Shown in pieces: positions 16,101 through 33,800 of a stretch of 64,000 bases of DNA. Location of the stretch: positions 56,258,025-56,322,024 of the forward strand of contig CP136068.1 of assembly GCA_032622095.1 (NCBI GenBank), in the 5' to 3' direction. The number at the start of each line of letters is the position of its first letter. Position 1 is the stretch's first letter. Under the pieces are notes generated by a model that worked only from the letters and a program-made list of their open reading frames with translations, ran no database searches and had not been told where the DNA came from. This DNA comes from Siphonodentalium dalli (lineage: Eukaryota > Mollusca > Scaphopoda > Gadilida > Siphonodentaliidae). The position numbers and the translations under genes were made by a program.

Positions 16101-19100
16101 TACACTCATAAGTAAATTACATCTACCACTCATAAGTAAAGTACACTCATAAGTAAATTACATCTACCACTCATAAGTAAAGTACACTCATAAGTAAATT
16201 ACATCTACCACTCATAAGTAAATTACATCTACCACTCATAAGTAAATGACATCGACCACTCATAAGTAAAGTACACTCATAAGTAAATTACATCTACCAC
16301 TCATAAGTAAAGTACACTCATAAGTAAATGACATCTACCACTCATAAGTAAATTACATCTACCACTCATAAGTAAATTACATCTACCACTCATAAGTAAA
16401 TTACATCTACCACTCATAAGTAAATTACATCTACCACTCATAAGTAAATGACATCTACCACTCATAAGTAAAGTACACTCATAAGTAAATTACATCTACC
16501 ACTCATAAGTAAATTACATCTACCACTCATAAGTAAATGACATCGACCACTCATAAGTAAAGTACACTCATAAGTAAATGACATCGACCACTCATAAGTA
16601 AATGGCATCTACCACTCATAAGTAAATGACATCTACCACTCATAAGTAAAGTACACTCATAAGTAAATGACATCGACCACTCATAAGTAAAGTACACTCA
16701 TAAGTAAATGACATCGACCACTCATAAGTAAAGTACACTCATAAGTAAATGACATCTACCACTCATAAGTAAAGTACACTCATAAGTAAATGACATCGAC
16801 CACTCATAAGTAAAGTACACTCATAAGTAAATGACATCGACCACTCATAAGTAAAGTACACTCATAAGTAAATGACATCGACCACTCATAAGTAAAGTAC
16901 ACTCATAAGTAAATGACATCTACCACTCATAAGTAAATGACATCTACCACTCATAAGTAAAGTACACTCATAAGTAAATGACATCGACCACTCATAAGTA
17001 AATGACATCTACCACTCATAAGTAAATTACATCTACCACTCATAAGTAAATTACATCTACCACTCATAAGTAAAGTACATCTACCACTCATAAGTAAAGT
17101 ACACTCATAAGTAAATTACATCTACCACTCATAAGTAAAGTACACTCATAAGTAAATGACATCGACCACTCATAAGTAAAGTACACACATAAGTAAAGTA
17201 CATCTACCACTCATAAGTAAATTACATCTACCACTCATAAGTAAATGACATCTACCACTCATAAGTAAAGTACACTCATAAGTAAATGACATCTACCACT
17301 CATAAGTAAATTACATCTACCACTCATAAGTAAATGACATCTACCACACATAAGTAAAGTACACTCATAAGTAAATTACATCTACCACTCATAAGTAAAT
17401 GACATCTACCACTCATAAGTAAAGTACACTCATAAGTAAATGACATCTACCACTCATAAGTAAATTACATCTACCACTCATAAGTAAATTACATCTACCA
17501 CTCATAAGTAAAGTACATCTACCACTCATAAGTAAAGTACACTCATAAGTAAATTACATCTACCACTCATAAGTAAATGACATCTACCACTCATAAGTAA
17601 AGTACACTCATAAGTAAATGACATCGACCACTCATAAGTAAAGTACATCTACCACTCATAAGTAAATGACATCTACCACTCATAAGTAAATTACATCTAC
17701 CACTCATAAGTAAATTACATCTACCACTCATAAGTAAATGACATCTACCACTCATAAGTAAAGTACACTCATAAGTAAATTACATCTACCACTCATAAGT
17801 AAATGACATCTACCACTCATAAGTAAATTACATCTACCACTCATAAGTAAATTACATCTACCACCCATACGTAAATTACATCTACCACTCATAAGTAAAT
17901 GACATCGACCACTCATAAGTAAATTACATCTACCACTCATAAGTAAATTACATCTACCACTCATAAGTAAAGTACACTCATAAGTAAATTACCTCTACCA
18001 CTCATAAGTAAAGTACACTCATAAGTAAATGACATCTACCACTCATAAGTAAATTACATCTACCACTCATAAGTAAATGACATCTACCACTCATAAGTAA
18101 ATGACATCTACCACTCATAAGTAAATTACATCTACCACTCATAAGTAAATTACATCGACCACTCATAAGTAAATGACATCTACCACTCATAAGTAAATGA
18201 CATCTACCACTCATAAGTAAATTACATCTACCACTCATAAGTAAATTACATCTACCACTCATAAGTAAATTACATCTACCACTCATAAGTAAATTACATC
18301 GACCACTCATAAGTAAATGACATCTACCACTCATAAGTAAAGTACACTCATAAGTAAATGACATCTACCACTCATAAGTAAATTACATCTACCACTCATA
18401 AGTAAATTACACTCATAAGTAAATTACATCGACCACTCATAAGTAAATGACATCTACCACTCATAAGTAAAGTACACTCATAAGTAAATGACATCTACCA
18501 CTCATAAGTAAATGACATCTACCACTCATAAGTAAATTACATCGACCACTCATAAGTAAATTACATCTACCACTCATAAGTAAATGACACTCATAAGTAA
18601 ATTACATCGACCACTCATAAGTAAATGACATCTACCATTCATAAGTAAAGTACACTCGTAAGTAAATGACATCGACCACTCATAAGTAAATTACATCGAC
18701 CACTCATAAGTAAATGACATCTACCACTCATAAGTAAATTACATCTACCACTCATAAGTAAATGACATCTACCACTCATAAGTAAATTACATCTACCACT
18801 CATAAGTAAATTACACTCATAAGTAAATTACATCTACCACTCATAAGTAAATTACATCTACCACTCATAAGTAAATGACATCGACCACTCATAAGTAAAG
18901 TACACTCATAAGTAAATGACATCTACCACTCATAAGTAAATTACATCTACCACTCATAAGTAAATTACATCTACCACTCATAAGTAAATTACACTCATAA
19001 GTAAATGACATCTACAACTCATAAGTAAATTACATCTACCACTCATAAGTAAATTACATCTACCACTCATAAGTAAATGACATCTACCAATCATAAGTAA

Positions 19101-22100
19101 ATTACATCTACCACTCATAAGTAAATTACATCTACCACTCATAAGTAAATGACATCGACCACTCATAAGTAAATTACATCTACCACTCATAAGTAAAGTA
19201 CACTCATAAGTAAATTACATCTACCATTCATAAGTAAATGACATCGACCACTCATAAGTAAAGTACACTTATAAGTAAATTACATCTACCACTCATAAGT
19301 AAGGTACATCTACCACTCATAAGTAAATGACATCTACCACTCATAAGTAAAGTACACTCATAAGTAAATTACATCTACCACTCATAAGTAAATTACATCT
19401 ACCACTCATAAGTAAATAACATCTACCACTCATAAGTAAAGTACACTCATAAGTAAATGACATCTACCACTCATAAGTAAATTACATCTACCACTCATAA
19501 GTAAATTACATCTACCACTCATAAGTAAATGACATTGACCACTCATAAGTAAAGTACACTCATAAGTAAATTACATCTACCACTCATAAGTAAATGACAT
19601 CTACCACTCATAAGTAAAGTACACTCATAAGTAAATTACATCTACCACTCATAAGTAAATTACATCTACCACTCATAAGTAAATGACATCTACCACTCAT
19701 AAGTAAAGTACACTCATAAGTAAATGACATCTACCACTCATAAGTAAATTACATCTACCACACATAAGTAAATTACATCTACCACTCATAAGTAAATTAC
19801 ATCTACCACTCATAAGTAAAGTACATCTACCACTCATAAGTAAAGTACACTCATAAGTAAATTACATCTACCACTCATAAGTAAAGTACACTCATAAGTA
19901 AATGACATCGACCACTCATAAGTAAAGTACACTCATAAGTAAAGTACATCTACCACTCATAAGTAAATTACATCTACCACTCATAAGTAAATGACATCTA
20001 CCACTCATAAGTAAAGTACACTCATAAGTAAATGACATCTACCACTCATAAGTAAATTACATCTACCACTCATAAGTAAATGACATCTACCACTCATAAG
20101 TAAAGTACACTCATAAGTAAATGACATCTACCACTCATAAGTAAATTACATCTACCACTCATAAGTAAATTACATCTACCACTCATAAGTAAAGTACATC
20201 TACCACTCATAAGTAAAGTACACTCATAAGTAAATTACATCTACCACTCATAAGTAAATGACATCTACCACTCATAAGTAAAGTACACTCATAAGTAAAT
20301 GACATCGACCACTCATAAGTAAAGTACATCTACCACTCATAAGTAAATGACATCTACCACTCATAAGTAAATTACATCTACCACTCATAAGTAAATTACA
20401 TCTACCACTCATAAGTAAATGACATCTACCACTCATAAGTAAAGTACACTCATAAGTAAATTACATCTACCACTCATAAGTAAATGACATCTACCACTCA
20501 TAAGTAAATTACATCTACCACTCATAAGTAAATTACATCTACCACCCATACGTAAATTACATCTACCACTCATAAGTAAATGACATCGACCACTCATAAG
20601 TAAATTACATCTACCACTCATAAGTAAATTACATCTACCACTCATAAGTAAAGTACACTCATAAGTAAATTACCTCTACCACTCATAAGTAAAGTACACT
20701 CATAAGTAAATGACATCTACCACTCATAAGTAAATTACATCTACCACTCATAAGTAAATGACATCTACCACTCATAAGTAAATGACATCTACCACTCATA
20801 AGTAAATTACATCTACCACTCATAAGTAAATTACATCGACCACTCATAAGTAAAGTACACTCATAAGTAAATTACATCTACCACTCATAAGTAAATTACA
20901 TCTACCACTCATAAGTAAATTACATCTACCACTCATAAGTAAAGTACACTTATAAGTAAATTACATCTACCACTCATAAGTAAAGTACACTCATAAGTAA
21001 ATTACATCTACCACTCATAAGTAAAGTACACTCATAAGTAAATTACATCTACCACTCATAAGTAAATTACATCTACCACTCATAAGTAAATGATATCGAC
21101 CACTCATAAGTAAAGTACACTCATAAGTAAATTACATCTACCACTCATAAGTAAAGTACACTCATAAGTAAATGACATCTACCACTCATAAGTAAATTAC
21201 ATCTACCACTCATAAGTAAATTACATCTACCACTCATAAGTAAATTACATCTACCACTCATAAGTAAAATACATCTACCACTCATAAGTAAATGACATCT
21301 ACCACTCATAAGTAAAGTACACTCATAAGTAAATTACATCTACCACTCATAAGTAAATTACATCTACCACTCATAAGTAAATGACATCGACCACTCATAA
21401 GTAAAGTACACTCATAAGTAAATGACATCGACCACTCATAAGTAAATGGCATCTACCACTCATAAGTAAATGACATCTACCACTCATAAGTAAAGTACAC
21501 TCATAAGTAAATGACATCGACCACTCATAAGTAAAGTACACTCATAAGTAAATGACATCGACCACTCATAAGTAAAGTACACTCATAAGTAAATGACATC
21601 TACCACTCATAAGTAAAGTACACTCATAAGTAAATGACATCGACCACTCATAAGTAAATGACATCGACCACTCATAAGTAAAGTACACTCATAAGTAAAT
21701 GACATCGACCACTCATAAGTAAAGTACACTCATAAGTAAATGACATCGACCACTCATAAGTAAATGACATCTACCACTCATAAGTAAATGACATCTACCA
21801 CTCATAAGTAAAGTACACTCATAAGTAAATGACATCGACCACTCATAAGTAAATGACATCTACCACTCATAAGTAAATTACATCTACCACTCATAAGTAA
21901 ATTACATCTACCACTCATAAGTAAAGTACATCTACCACTCATAAGTAAAGTACACTCATAAGTAAATTACATCTACCACTCATAAGTAAAGTACACTCAT
22001 AAGTAAATGACATCGACCACTCATAAGTAAAGTACACTCATAAGTAAAGTACATCTACCACTCATAAGTAAATTACATCTACCACTCATAAGTAAATGAC

Positions 22101-25100
22101 ATCTACCACTCATAAGTAAAGTACACTCATAAGTAAATGACATCTACCACTCATAAGTAAATTACATCTACCACTCATAAGTAAATGACATCTACCACTC
22201 ATAAGTAAAGTACACTCATAAGTAAATTACATCTACCACTCATAAGTAAATGACATCTACCACTCATAAGTAAAGTACACTCATAAGTAAATGACATCTA
22301 CCACTCATAAGTAAATTACATCTACCACTCATAAGTAAATTACATCTACCACTCATAAGTAAAGTACATCTACCACTCATAAGTAAAGTACACTCATAAG
22401 TAAATTACATCTACCACTCATAAGTAAATGACATCTACCACTCATAAGTAAAGTACACTCATAAGTAAATGACATCGACCACTCATAAGTAAAGTACATC
22501 TACCACTCATAAGTAAATGACATCTACCACTCATAAGTAAATTACATCTACCACTCATAAGTAAATTACATCTACCACTCATAAGTAAATGACATCTACC
22601 ACTCATAAGTAAAGTACACTCATAAGTAAATTACATCTACCACTCATAAGTAAATGACATCTACCACTCATAAGTAAATTACATCTACCACTCATAAGTA
22701 AATTACATCTACCACCCATACGTAAATTACATCTACCACTCATAAGTAAATGACATCGACCACTCATAAGTAAATTACATCTACCACTCATAAGTAAATT
22801 ACATCTACCACTCATAAGTAAAGTACACTCATAAGTAAATTACCTCTACCACTCATAAGTAAAGTACACTCATAAGTAAATGACATCTACCACTCATAAG
22901 TAAATTACATCTACCACTCATAAGTAAATGACATCTACCACTCATAAGTAAATGACATCTACCACTCATAAGTAAATTACATCTACCACTCATAAGTAAA
23001 TTACATCGACCACTCATAAGTAAATGACATCTACCACTCATAAGTAAATGACATCTACCACTCATAAGTAAATTACATCTACCACTCATAAGTAAATTAC
23101 ATCTACCACTCATAAGTAAATTACATCTACCACTCATAAGTAAATTACATCGACCACTCATAAGTAAATGACATCTACCACTCATAAGTAAAGTACACTC
23201 ATAAGTAAATGACATCTACCACTCATAAGTAAATTACATCTACCACTCATAAGTAAATTACACTCATAAGTAAATTACATCGACCACTCATAAGTAAATG
23301 ACATCTACCACTCATAAGTAAAGTACACTCATAAGTAAATGACATCTACCACTCATAAGTAAATGACATCTACCACTCATAAGTAAATTACATCGACCAC
23401 TCATAAGTAAATTACATCTACCACTCATAAGTAAATTACACTCATAAGTAAATTACATCGACCACTCATAAGTAAATGACATCTACCATTCATAAGTAAA
23501 GTACACTCATAAGTAAATGACATCGACCACTCATAAGTAAATTACATCGACCACTCATAAGTAAATGACATCTACCACTCATAAGTAAATTACATCTACC
23601 ACTCATAAGTAAATGACATCTACCACTCATAAGTAAATTACATCTACCACTCATAAGTAAATTACACTCATAGTAAATTACATCTACCACTCATAAGTAA
23701 ATTACATCTACCACTCATAAGTAAATGACATCGACCACTCATAAGTAAAGTACACTCATAAGTAAATGACATCTACCACTCATAAGTAAATGACATCTAC
23801 CACTCATAAGTAAATTACATCTACCACTCATAAGTAAATTACATCTACCACTCATAAGTAAATTACACTCATAAGTAAATGACATCTACAACTCATAAGT
23901 AAATTACATCTACCACTCATAAGTAAATTACATCTACCACTCATAAGTAAATGACATCTACCACTCATAAGTAAATTACATCTACCACTCATAAGTAAAT
24001 TACATCTACCACTCATAAGTAAATGACATCGACCACTCATAAGTAAAGTACACTCATAAGTAAATTACATCTACCACTCATAAGTAAAGTACACTCATAA
24101 GTAAATTACATCTACCATTCATAAGTAAATGACATCGACCACTCATAAGTAAAGTACACTTATAAGTAAATTACATCTACCACTCATAAGTAAAGTACAT
24201 CTACCACTCATAAGTAAATGACATCTACCACTCATAAGTAAAGTACACTCATAAGTAAATTACATCTACCACTCATAAGTAAATTACATCTACCACTCAT
24301 AAGTAAATGACATCTACCACTCATAAGTAAAGTACACTCATAAGTAAATGACATCTACCACTCATAAGTAAATTACATCTACCACTCATAAGTAAATTAC
24401 ATCTACCACTCATAAGTAAATGACATCGACCACTCATAAGTAAAGTACACTCATAAGTAAATTACATCTACCACTCATAAGTAAATGACATCTACCACTC
24501 ATAAGTAAAGTACACTCATAAGTAAATTACATCTACCACTCATAAGTAAATTACATCTACCACTCATAAGTAAATGACATCTACCACTCATAAGTAAAGT
24601 ACACTCATAAGTAAATGACATCTACCACTCATAAGTAAATTACATCTACCACTCATAAGTAAATTACATCTACCACTCATAAGTAAATTACATCTACCAC
24701 TCATAAGTAAAGTACATCTACCACTCATAAGTAAAGTACACTCATAAGTAAATTACATCTACCACTCATAAGTAAAGTACACTCATAAGTAAATGACATC
24801 GACCACTCATAAGTAAATTACATCTACCACTCATAAGTAAATGACATCTACCACTCATAAGTAAAGTACACTCATAAGTAAATTACATCTACCACTCATA
24901 AGTAAATGACATCTACCACTCATAAGTAAAGTACACTCATAAGTAAATGACATCTACCACTCATAAGTAAATTACATCTACCACTCATAAGTAAATTACA
25001 TCTACCACTCATAAGTAAAGTACATCTACCACTCATAAGTAAAGTACACTCATAAGTAAATTACATCTACCACTCATAAGTAAATGACATCTACCACTCA

Positions 25101-27800
25101 TAAGTAAAGTACACTCATAAGTAAATGACATCGACCACTCATAAGTAAAGTACATCTACCACTCATAAGTAAATGACATCTACCACTCATAAGTAAATTA
25201 CATCTACCACTCATAAGTAAATTACATCTACCACTCATAAGTAAATGACATCTACCACTCATAAGTAAAGTACACTCATAAGTAAATTACATCTACCACT
25301 CATAAGTAAATGACATCTACCACTCATAAGTAAATTACATCTACCACTCATAAGTAAATTACATCTACCACCCATACGTAAATTACATCTACCACTCATA
25401 AGTAAATGACATCGACCACTCATAAGTAAATTACATCTACCACTCATAAGTAAATTACATCTACCACTCATAAGTAAAGTACACTCATAAGTAAATTACC
25501 TCTACCACTCATAAGTAAAGTACACTCATAAGTAAATGACATCTACCACTCATAAGTAAATTACATCTACCACTCATAAGTAAATGACATCTACCACTCA
25601 TAAGTAAATGACATCTACCACTCATAAGTAAATTACATCTACCACTCATAAGTAAATTACATCGACCACTCATAAGTAAATGACATCTACCACTCATAAG
25701 TAAATGACATCTACCACTCATAAGTAAATTACATCTACCACTCATAAGTAAATTACATCACATCTACCACTCATAAGTAAATTACATCTACCACTCATAA
25801 GTAAATTACATCTACCACTCATAAGTAAATTACATCTACCACTCATAAGTAAATTACATCGACCACTCATAAGAAATGACATCTACCACTCATAAGTAAA
25901 GTACACTCATAAGTAAATGACATCTACCACTCATAAGTAAATTACATCTACCACTCATAAGTAAATTACACTCATAAGTAAATTACATCGACCACTCATA
26001 AGTAAATGACATCTACCACTCATAAGTAAAGTACACTCATAAGTAAATGACATCTACCACTCATAAGTAAATGACATCTACCACTCATAAGTAAATTACA
26101 TCGACCACTCATAAGTAAATTACATCTACCACTCATAAGTAAATTACACTCATAAGTAAATTACATCGACCACTCATAAGTAAATGACATCTACCATTCA
26201 TAAGTAAAGTACACTCATAAGTAAATGACATCGACCACTCATAAGTAAATTACATCGACCACTCATAAGTAAATGACATCTACCACTCATAAGTAAATTA
26301 CATCTACCACTCATAAGTAAATGACATCTACCACTCATAAGTAAATTACATCTACCACTCATAAGTAAATTACACTCATAAGTAAATTACATCTACCACT
26401 CATAAGTAAATTACATCTACCACTCATAAGTAAATGACATCGACCACTCATAAGTAAAGTACACTCATAAGTAAATGACATCTACCACTCATAAGTAAAT
26501 GACATCTACCACTCATAAGTAAATTACATCTACCACTCATAAGTAAATTACATCTACCACTCATAAGTAAATTACACTCATAAGTAAATGACATCTACAA
26601 CTCATAAGTAAATTACATCTACCACTCATAAGTAAATTACATCTACCACTCATAAGTAAATGACATCTACCACTCATAAGTAAATTACATCTACCACTCA
26701 TAAGTAAATTACATCTACCACTCATAAGTAAATGACATCGACCACTCATAAGTAAAGTACACTCATAAGTAAATTACATCTACCACTCATAAGTAAAGTA
26801 CACTCATAAGTAAATTACATCTACCATTCATAAGTAAATGACATCGACCACTCATAAGTAAAGTACACTTATAAGTAAATTACATCTACCACTCATAAGT
26901 AAAGTACATCTACCACTCATAAGTAAATGACATCTACCACTCATAAGTAAAGTACACTCATAAGTAAATTACATCTACCACTCATAAGTAAATTACATCT
27001 ACCACTCATAAGTAAATGACATCTACCACTCATAAGTAAAGTACACTCATAAGTAAATGACATCTACCACTCATAAGTAAATTACATCTACCACTCATAA
27101 GTAAATTACATCTACCACTCATAAGTAAATGACATCGACCACTCATAAGTAAAGTACACTCATAAGTAAATTACATCTACCACTCATAAGTAAATGACAT
27201 CTACCACTCATAAGTAAAGTACACTCATAAGTAAATTACATCTACCACTCATAAGTAAATTACATCTACCACTCATAAGTAAATGACATCTACCACTCAT
27301 AAGTAAAGTACACTCATAAGTAAATGACATCTACCACTCATAAGTAAATTACATCTACCACTCATAAGTAAATTACATCTACCACTCATAAGTAAATGAC
27401 ATCGACCACTCATAAGTAAAGTACACTCATAAGTAAATTACATCTATCACTCATAAGTAAATGACATCGACCACTCATAAGTAAAGTACACTCATAAATA
27501 AATTACATCTACCACTCATAAGTAAAGTACACTCATAAGTAAATTACATCTACCACTCATAAGTAAATTACATCTACCACTCATAAGTAAATTACATCTA
27601 CCACTCATAAGTAAATTACATCTACCACTCATAAGTAAATTACATCTACCACTCATAAGAAAATTACATCTACCACTCATAAGTAAAGTACACTCATAAG
27701 TAAATTACATCTACCACTCATAAGTAAATTACATCGACCACTCATAAGTAAAGTACACTCATAAGTAAATGACATCTACCACTCATAAGTAAAGTACACT
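13150..27800. repeat. Array zone C: ~2.2-2.7-kb higher-order blocks
   Basis: Mixed 17/24-bp monomers. The rare variant CACCCATACGTAAATTAC occurs at about 17,862, 20,543, 22,713 and 25,369, giving spacings of 2,681, 2,170 and 2,656 bp. Neighbouring variants follow it: TTACCTCTACC just downstream of each copy, and ATGGCATCTACC at about 16,601 and 21,445. Spacings differ between blocks by multiples of 17, 24 or 7 bp, so blocks keep their marker order while gaining and losing monomers. The zone also has more single-base variants (CTACAACTC, CCATTCATAAG, CACTTATAAG) than zone A. Confidence 0.85.
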
Positions 27801-30800
27801 CATAAGTAAATGACATCTACCACTCATAAGTAAAGTACACTCATAAATAAATTACATCTACCACTCATAAGTAAATTACATCGACCACTCATAAGTAAAT
27901 GACATCGACCACTCATAAGTAAATTACATCTACCACTCATAAGTAAATGACATCTACCGCTCATAAGTAAATGACATCGACCACTCATAAGTAAATTACA
28001 TCTACCACTCATAAGTAAATTACATCTACCACTCATAAGTAAATTACATCTACCACTCATAAGTAAAGTACACTCATAAGTAAATGACATCTACCGCTCA
28101 TAAGTAAATGACATCTACCACTCATAAGTAAATTACATCTACCACTCATAAGTAAATTACATCTACCACTCATAAGTAAATTACATCTACCACTCATAAG
28201 TAAATTACATCTACCACTCATAAGTAAATTACATCTACCACTCATAAGTAAATTACATCTACCACTCATAAGTAAATTACATCTACCACTCATAAGTAAA
28301 TTACATCTACCACTCATAAGAAAATTACATCTACCACTCATAAGTAAAGTACACTCATAAGTAAATTACATCTACCACTCATAAGTAAATTACATCGACC
28401 ACTCATAAGTAAATTACATCGACCACTCATAAGTAAAGTACACTCATAAGTAAATGACATCTACCACTCATAAGTAAAGTACACTCATAAGTAAATGACA
28501 TCGACCACTCATAAGTAAATTACATCTACCACTCATAAGTAAATGACATCTACCACTCATAAGTAAATTACATCTACCACACATAAGTAAATTACATCTA
28601 CCACTCATAAGTAAATTACATCTACCACTCATAAGAAAATTACATCGACCACTCATAAGTAAATGACATCTACCACTCATAAGTAAAGTACACTCATAAG
28701 TAAATGACATCGACCACTCATAAATAAATTACATCTACCACTCATAAGTAAATGACATCGACCACTCATAAGTAGATGACATCTACCACTCATAAGTAAA
28801 TTACATCTACCACTCATAAGTAAATGACATCTACCACTCATAAGTAAATTACATCGACCACTCATAAGTAAATTACATCTACCACTCATAAGTAAATTAC
28901 ATCTACCACTCATAAGTAAATTACATCTACCACTCATAAGTAAATTACATCTACCACTCATAAGTAAATGACATCTACCACTCATAAGTAAAGTACATCT
29001 ACCACTCATAAGTAAAGTACACTCATAAGTAAATTACATCTACCACTCATAAGTAAATGACATTGACCACTCATAAGTAAAGTACATCTACCACTCATAA
29101 GTAAATTACATCTACCACTCATAAGTAAATTACATCTACCACTCATAAGTAAATTACATCTACCACTCATAAGTAAATGACATCTACCACTCATAAGTAA
29201 ATTACATCTACCACTCATAAGTAAATTACATCTACCACTCATAAGTAAAGTACACTCATAAGTAAATTACATCTACCACTCATAAGTAAATTACATCTAC
29301 CACTCATAAGTAAATGACATCTACCACTCATAAGTAAATTACATCTACCACTCATAAGTAAATTACATCTACCACTCATAAGTAAAGTACACTCATAAGT
29401 AAATTACATCTACCACTCATAAGTAAATTACATATACCACTCATAAGTAAATTACATCTACCACTCATAAGTAAATGACATCGACCACTCATAAGTAAAT
29501 TACATCTACCACTCATAAGTAAATTACATCTACCACTCATAAGTAAAGTACACTCATAAGTAAATTACCTCTACCACTCATAAGTAAAGTACACTCATAA
29601 GTAAATGACATCTACCACTCATAAGTAAAGTACACTCATAAGTAAATTACATCTACCACTCATAAGTAAATGACATCGACCACTCATAAGTAAATTACAT
29701 CTACCACTCATAAGTAAATTACATCTACCACTCATAAGTAAATGACATCGACCACTCATAAGTAAATTACATCTACCACTCATAAGTAAATTACATCTAC
29801 CACTCATAAGTAAATTACATCTACCACTCATAAGTAAAGTACACTCATAAGTAAATGACATCTACCGCTCATAAGTAAATGACATCTACCACTCATAAGT
29901 AAATTACATCTACCACTCATAAGTAAATTACATCTACCACTCATAAGTAAATTACATCTACCACTCATAAGTAAATTACATCGACCACTCATAAGTAAAT
30001 TACATCGACCACTCATAAGTAAAGTACACTCATAAGTAAATGACATCTACCACTCATAAGTAAAGTACACTCATAAGTAAATGACATCGACCACTCATAA
30101 ATAAATTACATCTACCACTCATAAGTAAATGACATCGACCACTCATAAGTAAATGACATCTACCACTCATAAGTAAATTACATCTACCACACATAAGTAA
30201 ATTACATCTACCACTCATAAGTAAATGACATCTACCACTCATAAGTAAATTACATCTACCACACATAAGTAAATTACATCTACCACTCATAAGTAAATTA
30301 CATCTACCACTCATAAGAAAATTACATCGACCACTCATAAGTAAAGTACACTCATAAGTAAATGACATCTACCACTCATAAGTAAAGTACACTCATAAGT
30401 AAATGACATCGACCACTCATAAATAAATTACATCTACCACTCATAAGTAAATGACATCGACCACTCATAAGTAAATGACATCTACCACTCATAAGTAAAT
30501 TACATCTACCACTCATAAGTAAATGACATCTACCACTCATAAGTAAATTACATCGACCACTCATAAGTAAATTACATCTACCACTCATAAGTAAATTACA
30601 TCTACCACTCATAAGTAAATTACATCTACCACTCATAAGTAAATTACATCTACCACTCATAAGTAAATGACATCTACCACTCATAAGTAAAGTACATCTA
30701 CCACTCATAAGTAAAGTACACTCATAAGTAAATTACATCTACCACTCATAAGTAAATGACATCGACCACTCATAAGTAAAGTACATCTACCACTCATAAG

Positions 30801-33800
30801 TAAATTACATCTACCACTCATAAGTAAATTACATCTACCACTCATAAGTAAATTACATCTACCACTCATAAGTAAATGACATCTACCACTCATAAGTAAA
30901 TTACATCTACCACTCATAAGTAAATTACATCTACCACTCATAAGTAAAGTACACTCATAAGTAAATTACATCTACCACTCATAAGTAAATTACATCTACC
31001 ACTCGTAAGTAAAGTACACTCATAAGTAAATTACATCTACCACTCATAAGTAAATTACATCTACCACTCATAAGTAAAGTACACTCATAAGTAAATTACA
31101 TCTACCACTCATAAGTAAATTACATCTACCACTCATAAGTAAATTACATCTACCACTCATAAGTAAATGACATCGACCACTCATAAGTAAATTACATCTA
31201 CCACTCATAAGTAAATTACATCTACCACTCATAAGTAAAGTACACTCATAAGTAAATTACCTCTACCACTCATAAGTAAAGTACACTCATAAGTAAATGA
31301 CATCTACCACTCATAAGTAAAGTACACTCATAAGTAAATTACATCTACCACTCATAAGTAAATGACATCGACCACTCATAAGTAAATTACATCTACCACT
31401 CATAAGTAAATTACATCTACCACTCATAAGTAAATGACATCGACCACTCATAAGTAAATTACATCTACCACTCATAAGTAAATTACATCTACCACTCATA
31501 AGTAAATTACATCTACCACTCATAAGTAAAGTACACTCATAAGTAAATGACATCTACCGCTCATAAGTAAATGACATCTACCACTCATAAGTAAATTACA
31601 TCTACCACTCATAAGTAAATTACATCTACCACTCATAAGTAAATTACATCTACCACTCATAAGTAAATTACATCGACCACTCATAAGTAAATTACATCGA
31701 CCACTCATAAGTAAAGTACACTCATAAGTAAATGACATCTACCACTCATAAGTAAAGTACACTCATAAGTAAATGACATCGACCACTCATAAGTAAATTA
31801 CATCTACCACTCATAAGTAAATGACATCTACCACTCATAAGTAAATTACATCTACCACACATAAGTAAATTACATCTACCACTCATAAGTAAATTACATC
31901 TACCACTCATAAGAAAATTACATCTACCACTTATAAGTAAAGTACACTCATAAGTAAATGACATCTACCACTCATAAGTAAAGTACACTCATAAGTAAAT
32001 GACATCTACCACTCATAAGTAAAGTACACTCATAAGTAAATGACATCGACCACTCATAAGTAAATTACATCTACCACTCATAAGTAAATGACATCGACCA
32101 CTCATAAGTAAATTACATCTACCACTCATAAGTAAATGACATCTACCACTCATAAGTAAATTACATCTACCACTCATAAGTAAATGACATCTACCACTCA
32201 TAAGTAAATTACATCGACCACTCATAAGTAAAGTACACTCATAAGTAAATGACATCTACCACTCATAAGTAAATTACATCGACCACTCATAAGTAAATGA
32301 CATCTAGCACTCATAAGTAAATTACATCGACCACTCATAAGTAAATGACATCGACCACTCATAAGTAAATTACATCTACCACTCATAAGTAAATTACATC
32401 GACCACTCATAAGTAAAGTACACTCATAAGTAAATGACATCTACCACTCATAAGTAAATTACATCTACCACTCATAAGTAAATGACATCTACCACTCATA
32501 AGTAAAGTACACTCATAAGTAAATGACATCGACCACTCATAAGTAAATTACATCTACCACTCATAAGTAAATTACATCGACCACTCATAAGTAAATGACA
32601 TCGACCACTCATAAGTAAATGACATCTACCACTCATAAGTAAATTACATCTACCACTCATAAGTAAATGACATCTACCACTCATAAGTAAATTACATCTA
32701 CCACTCATAAGTAAATGACATCGACCACTCATAAGTAAATTACATCTACCACTCATAAGTAAATGACATCTACCACTCATAAGTAAATGACATCTACCAC
32801 TCATAAGTAAATTACATCTACCACTCATAAGTAAATTACATCGACCACTCATAAGTAAATGACATCTACCACTCATAAGTAAATTACATCTACCACTCAT
32901 AAGTAAATGACATCGACCACTCATAAGTAAATTACATCTACCACTCATAAGTAAATTACATCGACCACTCATAAGTAAAGTACACTCATAAGTAAATGAC
33001 ATCTACCACTCATAAGTAAATTACATCTACCACTCATAAGTAAATGACATCTACCACTCATAAGTAAAGTACACTCATAAGTAAATGACATCGACCACTC
33101 ATAAGTAAATTACATCTACCACTCATAAGTAAATTACATCGACCACTCATAAGTAAATGACATCGACCACTCATAAGTAAATGACATCTACCACTCATAA
33201 GTAAATTACATCTACCACTCATAAGTAAATGACATCTACCACTCATAAGTAAAGTACACTCATAAGTAAATGACATCGACCACTCATAAGTAAATTACAT
33301 CTACCACTCATAAGTAAATTACATCTACCACTCATAAGTAAATTACATCGACCACTCATAAGTAAATTACATCGACCACTCATAAGTAAATGACATCTAC
33401 CACTCATAAGTAAATTACATCTACCACTCATAAGTAAAGTACACTCATAAGTAAATGACATCTACCGCTCATAAGTAAATGACATCTACCACTCATAAGT
33501 AAATTACATCTACCACTCATAAGTAAATTACATCTACCACTCATAAGTAAATTACATCTACCACTCATAAGTAAATTACATCTACCACTCATAAGTAAAT
33601 TACATCTACCACTCATAAGTAAATTACATCTACCACTCATAAGTAAATTACATCTACCACTCATAAGAAAATTACATCTACCACTCATAAGTAAAGTACA
33701 CTCATAAGTAAATGACATCGACCACTCATAAGTAAATTACATCTACCACTCATAAGTAAATGACATCGACCACTCATAAGTAAATTACATCTACCACTCA